The position numbers were made by a program, and so were the translations under genes. Shown here piece after piece: positions 8,841 to 15,649 of a stretch of 26,279 nt of DNA. The DNA is from Nitrospirota bacterium (lineage in GTDB: Bacteria; Nitrospirota; Nitrospiria; Nitrospirales; UBA8639), in contig QIDY01000267.1 of assembly GCA_003228495.1 (NCBI GenBank), positions 1 to 26,279 on the forward strand, written 5' to 3'. The number at the start of each line of letters is the position of its first letter. Position 1 is the first letter of the stretch. The notes under the pieces were generated by a model. It did no database searches, was not told the origin of the DNA, and was given only the letters and a program-made list of their open reading frames with translations.

Positions 8841-9797
8841 TTAGGAAGACAGGGAATCCGTATGCTGTTGAATAAGGAAGACAACTTGAGTAGCCACGCG
8901 CAGAGCTTCGACACCTTCTTCTCCTGAGACACCCTGATGAAGATTGGAACCCAAAATTATTTGAATAAAACAATCCAATTCACGCGTCAGGGAATCCCCT
9001 TCTTCTCTCTTAAGGTATTGACACTCAACATCAATCACGTCGCCATCAACGTTTTTTCGTGTGTGAATCACGGCTTCCTTTACACCAAAATCAACAGAAA
9101 TATAGCGATCCCGTTGATACAGACGAACTTTCCTGAGACGCCCGGTAGAGATCCGACTCGCAGTCAAATTAGCAAGACATCCCGATTCAAAAAGAATGCG
9201 CACGTTCGCAATATCCGGGTACGCCGTGAATACGGGCAATCCCCTTGCTTCCACCTGTTTGATAGGGCCAAGCCCCAATGATAACAACAGATCGATGTCA
9301 TGAATCATGAGATCTCGGACAACATCCACATCCGTCCCCCTGGGTTGAAAAGGACTCAACCGGTGACATTCAATAAATCCAGGGGTTTGAATTAGAGGAC
9401 GGACACATTCAATAATGGGATTAAATCGTTCAACATGACCTACATGAAGAATTTTCCTCTTGGACCGAGCCAATTCAATTAATTTCTCACCCTCCCACAC
9501 ATGGCTTGTGATGGGTTTTTCCACTAACACATGACAGTCGTGCGTTAAACAGGCTGTCACCACAGAATAATGAGCAGATGTCGGGACCGCCACACTGACC
9601 GCATCCACTAAGGGAAGCAAATCCGAAAGGTTCTCAAAGTTGGGAACCCCAAATTCCTGACCAATCGTCGTTCCTCTTGAGCTATTAATATCCACAACCC
9701 CTACCAAAGACACCATAGGCAATTCCTGATAAATACGAGCATGGTGTCGTCCTAAATGGCCGACACCAATCACTCCAACTCGTAGAGACTGTGTCAT
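8841..9797 (-). CDS. Gfo/Idh/MocA-family NAD(P)-dependent oxidoreductase (lpx-operon member)
   Basis: The N-terminal Rossmann fold has RVGVIGVGHLGRHHA (GxGxxG), the middle AVSVAVPTSAHYSV, and the catalytic-type EKP motif in HVLVEKPITS (E93-K94-P95). HVGHVERFNP follows, then a mixed alpha/beta C-terminal domain. At 318 aa the length is typical. It lies between lpxI and lpxB on the same strand, so a role in nucleotide-sugar or lipid A modification is likely. One known lpx-linked member of this family, GnnA, oxidises UDP-GlcNAc at C3 so that the aminotransferase GnnB can make UDP-GlcNAc3N, the source of amide-linked acyl chains. No gnnB-like aminotransferase is adjacent here, so the GnnA assignment is only a hypothesis. 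Upstream are 125 bases to the lpxI stop without another gene. Confidence 0.85.
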   Translation of the reverse strand: MTQSLRVGVIGVGHLGRHHARIYQELPMVSLVGVVDINSSRGTTIGQEFGVPNFENLSDLLPLVDAVSVAVPTSAHYSVVTACLTHDCHVLVEKPITSHVWEGEKLIELARSKRKILHVGHVERFNPIIECVRPLIQTPGFIECHRLSPFQPRGTDVDVVRDLMIHDIDLLLSLGLGPIKQVEARGLPVFTAYPDIANVRILFESGCLANLTASRISTGRLRKVRLYQRDRYISVDFGVKEAVIHTRKNVDGDVIDVECQYLKREEGDSLTRELDCFIQIILGSNLHQGVSGEEGVEALRVATQVVFLIQQHTDSLSS

Positions 9798-9906
9798 AAC
9801 GTAATGTTCATTGAGGATCAGGAAAAAATCATGGGCCTTCAGGCCAAGAAGATCGTTGGCAAAGAGGCTATCTGACGTGACTTAGGGAAATCAGAAACAC
9901 ACGCTT

Positions 9907-9933
9907 GAACTGAGGCTGAGCCTCAAGTAGTTC
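9907..9933 (-). repeat. Hairpin overlapping the lpxI stop codon
   Basis: TGAGGC (9911-9916) pairs with GCCTCA (9920-9925) around a 3-base loop, and GAAC (9907-9910) can pair with GTTC (9930-9933) with a 4-base bulge. The stop codon of lpxI lies within the stem. The minus strand after it has no clear U-run, so an intrinsic terminator is not shown; an RNA-stability or partial attenuation role is possible. Confidence 0.35.
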
Positions 9934-10747
9934 TCCCGACAATGCTTATACCAGCTTCATTTGCTCGAAAGAAGACATCATCACGGTCGAGAATGACAGT
10001 CCGCCCCGCTTCGATAGCCAATACAGATGCTTGGACAGCGGCCATAGTTTGAATTGTTTGAGGACCAATAGCCGGCAAATCAAACCGCAAATCTTGATGG
10101 GGTTTTGTACGCTTGACCACGACTCCGCCCTTGCCTGCAAGCCTACCGCCTCGAGTAATGGTCTCATCCGTCCCCTCGACCGCCTCAACCGATACAATCA
10201 CTTGATTTTTGACAACGACACATTGCCCGATATCCAACGAACCCAAGGTTTCTAATGTCTCCCACCCAAACTGAATGTCTTCCTCCTCTTTTTTCCCGGG
10301 CTTCTTAGACGTCAAAAACCCCTCTTCCGCTAAAATCCCCTGTAGTCCGAACGTCGACTCTCGAATCACAATCCCTTCCCGTTCCAATTCTCCTGCCACC
10401 GCGCGAAGAATGGCATCATCTTTCCAGTGTTTCAAGCGACTAAAAATAGCTAAGGCTCGGAGGTCCGGGCGAAGGGCGGAAAACACATTGGTCTTTTTAA
10501 TTCCACCTAACATGACCGCTTGGCGAACGCCATCATGTTTCAACGCAGCCAACGCTTTACTAAATTGTCCAATCTTAAGCCAATGAATATGCTCGACGTG
10601 GGATTCGAGTTCAGGAAGGGTGGTACCCACATGGGCAATGGCCGAGACGGTATATCCTAATCGACGAACATTTTCGGCAAAAATGATGGGAAAACGCCCA
10701 TCCCCCGCAATCAATCCAATTCGTTTACCATCGTCAGACAGGTTCAC
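9923..10747 (-). CDS. lpxI: UDP-2,3-diacylglucosamine pyrophosphatase, LpxI type
   Basis: Hydrolyses UDP-2,3-diacylglucosamine to lipid X and UMP, the step done by LpxH in E. coli. The protein is 274 aa, normal for LpxI (DUF1009). The N-terminal domain begins RIGLIAGDGRFPIIFAENVRR and the C-terminal catalytic domain shows VEAVEGTDETITRGG, GKGGVVVKRTKPHQD, RFDLPAIGPQTI and AGRTVILDRDD, all characteristic. The start is GTG 10747, with GAGAA upstream; it fits the family N-terminus and there is no better ATG. It lies 29 bases after the lpxA stop on the same strand. The gene order lpxA-lpxI-oxidoreductase-lpxB is a recognised arrangement outside the Gammaproteobacteria. Confidence 0.94.
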   Translation of the reverse strand: MNLSDDGKRIGLIAGDGRFPIIFAENVRRLGYTVSAIAHVGTTLPELESHVEHIHWLKIGQFSKALAALKHDGVRQAVMLGGIKKTNVFSALRPDLRALAIFSRLKHWKDDAILRAVAGELEREGIVIRESTFGLQGILAEEGFLTSKKPGKKEEEDIQFGWETLETLGSLDIGQCVVVKNQVIVSVEAVEGTDETITRGGRLAGKGGVVVKRTKPHQDLRFDLPAIGPQTIQTMAAVQASVLAIEAGRTVILDRDDVFFRANEAGISIVGRTT

Positions 10748-10776
10748 AGGATGTTCTCACATTATCAGCCACAGAC

Positions 10777-11586
10777 TTATTCTTCATCATCATCTAATTC
10801 TCGATTAGACACTTGGCAAATTCCTCGACTGGTACTTTCAAGAAAGGTCAGCAACGTCAACACATCAGTACTCTCCCCATATTCATTTCTTGCCAACTTA
10901 ATCGCTTCTTGGAGACGATGCCCTTGCCGAAATAATAGCTCAAAGGCGGCTTTCAAGGTCGCCATTCGCACAGCCGAAAATCCGTGTCGCCGTAATGCAA
11001 TCGTATTCAGCCCGAACATCTGTGCCCGATACCCTCCTGCAACTCGAAGAAATGGCGGCACATCTCGTCCCAACGCGGAACATCCTCCAACCATGGCATA
11101 TTCACCGATCCTGACATATTGATGGACACCCACTAATCCCCCAATCACAACCGAGTTCCCTACGGAAACATGGCCGGCTAGATTGGCGGCATTCGCCATC
11201 ACAATATGATTGCCCAATTCGCAATCATGCGCAACATGGGTATAGGCCATCAGGAAATTATGATGCCCAATCCTGGTGATCCCGCTCCCAAACACCGTTC
11301 CGCGGTTAATCGTCACATTTTCTCGAATAATATTATGATCCCCAATACAAACTTTTGTAGGTTCATCCTTGTATTGCAAATGCTGCGGTGGAGTGCCAAT
11401 AGACACAAAGGGGGAAATCCGGCAACACCGACCAATTTCCGTATGTCCTTCAATACAGACATGAGGCAACAACTCGGTTTGATCTCCTATCCTGACATGT
11501 TCACCAATCACACAATAGGCGCCTATGCACACATCTTCTCCAACATTCGCTTTCGGATGCACAATCGCAGTAGGATGAATTTTCAT
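10777..11586 (-). CDS. lpxA: UDP-N-acetylglucosamine O-acyltransferase
   Basis: First committed acyl transfer of lipid A synthesis, from 3-hydroxyacyl-ACP to UDP-GlcNAc or its 3-amino analogue. The protein (269 aa) is a left-handed beta-helix of hexapeptide repeats from IHPTAIVHPKANVGED onward, followed by the helical C-terminal domain (NTIALRRHGFSAVRM). The catalytic histidine is H120 in YTHVAHDCELGN, and the GHVSVGN and VGVHQYVRIGEYAMVGGCSALG blocks are conserved. By alignment from the catalytic His, the residue matching E. coli chain-length determinant G173 is G168, which in E. coli allows C14 hydroxyacyl chains. ATG 11586 is preceded by GAGA. fabZ lies 67 bases upstream and lpxI 29 bases downstream. 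Confidence 0.96.
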   Translation of the reverse strand: MKIHPTAIVHPKANVGEDVCIGAYCVIGEHVRIGDQTELLPHVCIEGHTEIGRCCRISPFVSIGTPPQHLQYKDEPTKVCIGDHNIIRENVTINRGTVFGSGITRIGHHNFLMAYTHVAHDCELGNHIVMANAANLAGHVSVGNSVVIGGLVGVHQYVRIGEYAMVGGCSALGRDVPPFLRVAGGYRAQMFGLNTIALRRHGFSAVRMATLKAAFELLFRQGHRLQEAIKLARNEYGESTDVLTLLTFLESTSRGICQVSNRELDDDEE

Positions 11587-11653
11587 AACAATCTCGTTTC
11601 ATGCATGGGTAAGAATGCCAAAATCAAGTTCATTAGCACTCGCAAAAAGGAGT

Positions 11654-12121
11654 TTATCTCCTACCACTTTCTGACTCATCTTCATCCTTCACCATCGCGG
11701 TCATTTCCGCCTCACACACTAAGGATGAATCAACCGATATATGGCCAGCCATTTTCCAGAACGGGCCTTTTCTCCGCACCACTTCCACTATCACATGCAA
11801 TTGATCCCCCGGAACAACGGGACGACGAAATTTCGCTTTTTCAATGCCGGTGAGAAAGACGGTAGGACGGCCTTTCCCTGTAGCCGTTTTCCTGGCTAAG
11901 ACACCTCCAACTTGGGCCATGACTTCTAAGAGCAACACGCCAGGCATAATCGGTTGTCCAGGGAAATGGCCCTGAAAAAATTGTTCATTCGCTGTGACAT
12001 TTTTGATTCCCACAATACGTTTCGCTTCCTCAATCTCAAGAATCCGATCAACCAACAAGAAAGGATACCGGTGCGGAAGTAGCGTTTGGATACTGAGGAT
12101 ATCTAATTCCTGGTGAACCAT
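11654..12121 (-). CDS. fabZ: 3-hydroxyacyl-[acyl-carrier-protein] dehydratase
   Basis: Hot-dog fold dehydratase of type II fatty acid synthesis; it competes with LpxA for 3-hydroxyacyl-ACP and so balances phospholipid and lipid A. Sequence features are the N-terminal LLPHRYPFLLVDRILE and the active-site block GHFPGQPIMPGVLLLEVMAQ, giving catalytic H52 and E66 with the usual spacing of 14. Length 155 aa is normal. ATG 12121 has a strong AGGGGG ribosome site about 7 bases upstream. It sits directly between the skp-like gene (65 bases upstream) and lpxA (67 bases downstream). In many bacteria lpxD lies between skp and fabZ; it is missing here. Confidence 0.96.
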   Translation of the reverse strand: MVHQELDILSIQTLLPHRYPFLLVDRILEIEEAKRIVGIKNVTANEQFFQGHFPGQPIMPGVLLLEVMAQVGGVLARKTATGKGRPTVFLTGIEKAKFRRPVVPGDQLHVIVEVVRRKGPFWKMAGHISVDSSLVCEAEMTAMVKDEDESESGRR

Positions 12122-12186
12122 ACCGTTTCCCCCTTATTCCACAGATTCACAGCTACAAAACGATATTACGGAAAATCTGAAAGGCC

Positions 12187-12786
12187 TCATGGGACTTCCG
12201 AATCATCACTCATCCCATTCAAAACTTGAATGACATCCGTCGAAATATCCCAGCTTTCTTGATAAAACAAGGTGCCGGAATTAGTTCCATGTTCAAGTAC
12301 GAGCCCTAAATTTCGATCACTCGCAATCTGAGTAACAACCTCTTCCACTTCACGACGAAATTCGTTTTGCAGCTCTCTCTGTCTTTCCTGGACTTCACGA
12401 TTCAAATCGGCGACTTTCTGTTGATACGCCGCCATTTTCTTACGAAATTGGTCTTCCTTCAATGCCCGGGCGGATTGGCTGAGAATCGTCATTTGGGCCC
12501 GCAATGCATCTTCCAGATTGCGTAGCTCTTTTTGTTCCAATTCTACAAGAGCCTGCCGGTCTTTCATAAACGCGTTGAGTTTGTCAGTGAGCTGCTGCCC
12601 CTTGACCGTCTCTTGTAAAATTCGTTGTGGATCCACAACGCCTATCACAAGGTCTGAAGAGAACCCTCCATTCGTAGGAGCACAACTCCAACAGACCAAA
12701 CTGAGAAAAACCAGGATGAATAGGCAACCACCTCCTTGTCTAAAAAAAAGGTGAATAGGTCGATATCGCAGACTTTTGCGTCGCAT
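12187..12786 (-). CDS. OmpH/Skp-like periplasmic chaperone, possibly a lipoprotein
   Basis: A 199-aa exported protein with a basic N-terminus, a hydrophobic stretch (CLFILVFLSLVCWS, about residues 21-34), then the OmpH/Skp start IGVVDPQRILQETVKGQ and a long charged coiled coil (about 60-155) rich in Q, E, K and R. The C-terminal part, with LVLEHGTNSGTLFYQ, resembles other OmpH proteins. Family members bind unfolded outer-membrane proteins in the periplasm; position directly after bamA supports this. The signal ends WSC at Cys35, which is not a canonical lipobox (Cys and Trp at -3 and -2), so lipidation is uncertain. GAGGGGG lies very close to ATG 12786. Length is longer than E. coli Skp (about 160 aa). 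Skp and fabZ are separated by 65 bases without lpxD. Confidence 0.85.
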   Translation of the reverse strand: MRRKSLRYRPIHLFFRQGGGCLFILVFLSLVCWSCAPTNGGFSSDLVIGVVDPQRILQETVKGQQLTDKLNAFMKDRQALVELEQKELRNLEDALRAQMTILSQSARALKEDQFRKKMAAYQQKVADLNREVQERQRELQNEFRREVEEVVTQIASDRNLGLVLEHGTNSGTLFYQESWDISTDVIQVLNGMSDDSEVP

Positions 12787-12817
12787 GCCCCCTCATTTCT
12801 TAATTGTTCAATTCTGT

Positions 12818-15187
12818 CTAAAAAACTGACCCAACGGAAAATTCAAACACCCCTTTTTTCTCACCTGACCGAGGACTCAGATTAATCCCATATGCCGCGC
12901 GAAGAGGTCCAAACGGTGAAAACCATCGGACCTCAAATCCAGCCGCCTTTCGAAGATTAAAATCTAAGCTCTCTCCTTTAGCAAAACCCTTTCCGTAGTC
13001 AAAAAATAATACGCCATTCAATTTCGCATCAGGCAACACTGGAAAGATCAAATCGTTATTCAAGATCAATTGTTTATTGCCCCCTTCAGGATTGTTGCCA
13101 GATGTCACTGGTCCGGCACGTCCAAATTTAAATCCCCGCACTGTACGGATACCACCCACGAAAAAAAACTCAGGAATAGGAAGATCCTCTCCACCGAATC
13201 CGTCTCCGTATCCCACCCGGCCTCGAATGGCATGACGAAAATCCCAAAATGGTAGTGGCGTATAGTGCAAGACATCGAATGACATACTATAAAAATTATT
13301 TGACCCCCCAAGTAGATCTGTCCCAAGACTCGAGCGAACGCCGACTCGAGAGCCCTGCCTGGGGTCTAATTTGAAATCCCGCGAGTCCCGGAATAAGGTG
13401 GCACGGAATCCAGTTGTGGATTGAGAACCTTTCTGATCTTCGATAATATCTGGAGCATTAGAATCAACATCACTAATGTTGATACGTTCGCCCACAAGGG
13501 TAACGGTCCCCGTCAGGAATTCGGAAAACCCACGGCCTAAAGTCAGATTGACTCCCTTTCTTTTTTCAAAATAGGTTAGAAAATTCGTGCGGGTTGAGAA
13601 CAGGTCAGTCTGAAACGAAGTTAACGTATCAAAAATCGCTGGATTTCGAAAGGTGATGGTGCCTATTGTCCGACGTCCTCCAAGTTGCCCTCGTATCCGT
13701 GCTAAATATCCTTTGCCCAAAAAATTCCCCTCCGTAATATTGGCAATAATCGAAAACTGATCCAGAGTACTAAACCCACCACCGATACTAAATGAGCCGG
13801 TCGGTTTTTCTTTCACTTTGACATCCAAATCAACTTCTCCAGGAGCGACTTGATCAGGCAAAATTTCAACCGTTTCAAAAAAATTGAGGTTATTGAGCCG
13901 CTGAAAACTTCGTTTTATCGCCGGAGAATCAATCATATCTCGTTCATTGACACGCAATTCTCGACGAATGACGTTATCGCGGGTTTTGGTATTACCGGTA
14001 ATACGAATATCCCGAATCCGCACCATTTCTCCTTCATCGATGGAAAACCCCACGCGCGCGGACCGTGTGACAGGATCTGGCTCAACCGATGGTATTGCCT
14101 CGGTAAACGCATAGCCTCGTCTACCATACAGGTCAGTCAACCTGGTAGTTTCGTCTCTGATCTTGGTGCGCTGAAAGACATCACCAGGTTGAATAGCGAG
14201 ATCTTCTCGCAATTCCTCTTCAGAAAATACTGTATTCCCCTTATACTGAACCTGGCTCACAATGTAAGGCTCTCCCTCTACAATGGGAAAAACCAACGTA
14301 AACCATTCCTTCGTTTCATCCAAATCAATACGAGGCATGCCTACTTGGATATCTAAATACCCTTTATTCATATAGACTTCTTTGATCCGTTCGACATCAT
14401 TCGGCACTTCTTCTCGTCGCAAAATACCGGCATCGGAAAAAATAGACCAAGGCCAGGACCATTCTTGGTTAGCCATAAACGTAAACAATTGTTTTCTTTT
14501 CAGGACGTTCCGCCCTTCAAATTCAATGGTTTTAATGTGGGCCTGTTCCCCCTCTTCAATATAGTAGGTCAAGCGAGCTTTGTCCTCCTCAACCATATTG
14601 ACAATCGGAATGATTTGGGCACGGTAGTAGCCTTTTTCCTGGTATAATTTCCGGAAATTTTCAACTGACACTTTCACCTGTTCCTGATCAAGAAATGTCT
14701 GATTTCTGATGGTATTTTTCTCCCCGAGGGTATCATCAGATAATTCGTCGTTTCCGTCATAGACCACTTCCACGGTAAACGCTTTTTCTTTGACGCGAAA
14801 TGTTACGACCACCCCATTCTCCACCAATTGGGTCGATAAATCCACGTTGTCAAAAAACCCCATGTCATAGATTTTCTGGATTTGTTGACGGACCTGTTCT
14901 TTGGAAAATGTATCGCCTACTTGAATGGACAATTTGCCAACAATCGCCTGACTTTCAATATGACGATTTCCTTTTACCTCGATACGGTGAATTCGATTTT
15001 CTGCATCCTGCGCCCCTACTAGACTTTCAAACGCAAAAAACACGATCAGGATAGAGATGAAAACTTGGGGAATCCTGGAAAAAAGTAGACAAGAGGACTT
15101 ATACCCCCATTGGCTCGAAATGGAACCATCCAACTCCGAGAAGGCTCGCAATCGACATCGAATTTGAGAAGGTTGGGGAACGCGCAA
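12818..15187 (-). CDS. bamA: Outer-membrane protein assembly factor BamA
   Basis: Core of the BAM complex inserting beta-barrel proteins in the outer membrane (Omp85 family). After a signal-like hydrophobic segment (VFISILIVFFAFESLVGA, about residues 42-59) come five POTRA repeats, starting at HRIEVKGNRHI, VEVVYDGNDEL, IKTIEFEGRNVL, VSQVQYKGNTVF and IRDIRITGNTKT. The C-terminal barrel includes IGGGFSTLDQF, the conserved TVRGFKFG loop motif and a terminal Phe after FEFSVG. The frame is 789 aa. The start is uncertain: the longest frame opens at TTG 15187 and no ATG lies before the signal segment; several in-frame TTG codons exist without good ribosome sites. It heads the minus-strand operon, 31 bases before the skp-like gene. 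Confidence 0.94.
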   Translation of the reverse strand: MRVPQPSQIRCRLRAFSELDGSISSQWGYKSSCLLFSRIPQVFISILIVFFAFESLVGAQDAENRIHRIEVKGNRHIESQAIVGKLSIQVGDTFSKEQVRQQIQKIYDMGFFDNVDLSTQLVENGVVVTFRVKEKAFTVEVVYDGNDELSDDTLGEKNTIRNQTFLDQEQVKVSVENFRKLYQEKGYYRAQIIPIVNMVEEDKARLTYYIEEGEQAHIKTIEFEGRNVLKRKQLFTFMANQEWSWPWSIFSDAGILRREEVPNDVERIKEVYMNKGYLDIQVGMPRIDLDETKEWFTLVFPIVEGEPYIVSQVQYKGNTVFSEEELREDLAIQPGDVFQRTKIRDETTRLTDLYGRRGYAFTEAIPSVEPDPVTRSARVGFSIDEGEMVRIRDIRITGNTKTRDNVIRRELRVNERDMIDSPAIKRSFQRLNNLNFFETVEILPDQVAPGEVDLDVKVKEKPTGSFSIGGGFSTLDQFSIIANITEGNFLGKGYLARIRGQLGGRRTIGTITFRNPAIFDTLTSFQTDLFSTRTNFLTYFEKRKGVNLTLGRGFSEFLTGTVTLVGERINISDVDSNAPDIIEDQKGSQSTTGFRATLFRDSRDFKLDPRQGSRVGVRSSLGTDLLGGSNNFYSMSFDVLHYTPLPFWDFRHAIRGRVGYGDGFGGEDLPIPEFFFVGGIRTVRGFKFGRAGPVTSGNNPEGGNKQLILNNDLIFPVLPDAKLNGVLFFDYGKGFAKGESLDFNLRKAAGFEVRWFSPFGPLRAAYGINLSPRSGEKKGVFEFSVGSVF

Positions 15188-15331
15188 GAAGAATGTCCAG
15201 AAGGGAATTGAGGATCAACAAGAGAAACGATTTACAAAGATCCCCTATAATGTCTGACCGTACCGGTTACATGGACGTGGGAAGGAGTCCGAATCTAGAA
15301 GTCGTGATTTTTTATGAAAAATTACTGAGGA

Positions 15332-15361
15332 ATTATATTCAGGAAACCGATACCTTGTAAA
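15332..15361 (-). promoter_or_regulatory. Sigma70-like promoter for the bamA-lpx operon
   Basis: On the minus strand TTTACA (15361-15356) and a perfect TATAAT (15337-15332) are spaced 18 bases apart. Transcription would begin near 15325, giving a leader of roughly 140 bases before the longest bamA start. It is the only good leftward match I see in the divergent region. Confidence 0.6.
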
Positions 15362-15422
15362 GCTACTCGTACCAAACCCATCAAGTGTTAGTGACGGCCA
15401 GGGGAATCAGCACACAAAAACC

Positions 15423-15452
15423 TTGACAACTTTTTTCACCTTCTCCTAGTAT
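15423..15452 (+). promoter_or_regulatory. Sigma70-like promoter for lon
   Basis: A perfect TTGACA (15423-15428) is followed after 18 bases by TAGTAT (15447-15452, 4 of 6 matches to the -10 consensus). The start of transcription would be near 15459, leaving a leader of about 190 bases before the lon ATG. The -35 is strong, the -10 moderate. Confidence 0.5.
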
Positions 15453-15649
15453 CGAAAAAGTTAATAAACAAAGTCTCTTGTTGCACCTGCATTTCCGATC
15501 ACGTTCCTGAGTCACCCACTTAAAGAAAACCGTCCATTCTCACGCTTTCGAATAAGAAATATGACTTCATCTGATTCTCCGCAATTTTGCAAAAGGCTTA
15601 TCATTAGTAGTTTCGCACGAACAACCATGAATTCCAGGGCTAACCTTAC

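Larger units (their letters stand above)
15188..15649. other. Divergent intergenic region between bamA and lon
   Basis: This 462-base stretch has no credible gene on either strand. It contains one promoter-like pair in each direction (listed separately). I see no CIRCE element (TTAGCACTC-N9-GAGTGCTAA) and no convincing sigma32 site, although lon is often heat-regulated. No terminator hairpin or tandem repeat is evident. Confidence 0.6.

Noticed and set aside
11206..11853. 215-aa plus-strand frame across lpxA and fabZ
   Set aside because: Both underlying minus-strand genes have complete conserved active sites; the plus frame is composition-driven and has no family pattern.
15246..15251. Perfect TATAAT on the plus strand upstream of lon
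   Set aside because: No acceptable -35 lies 16-18 bases upstream; the only TTTACA nearby is 9 bases away.
15188..15649. Heat-shock control of lon (CIRCE or sigma32 promoter)
   Set aside because: No CIRCE inverted repeat was found, and the CTTGACA/CCTAGTAT similarity to sigma32 elements is too weak.
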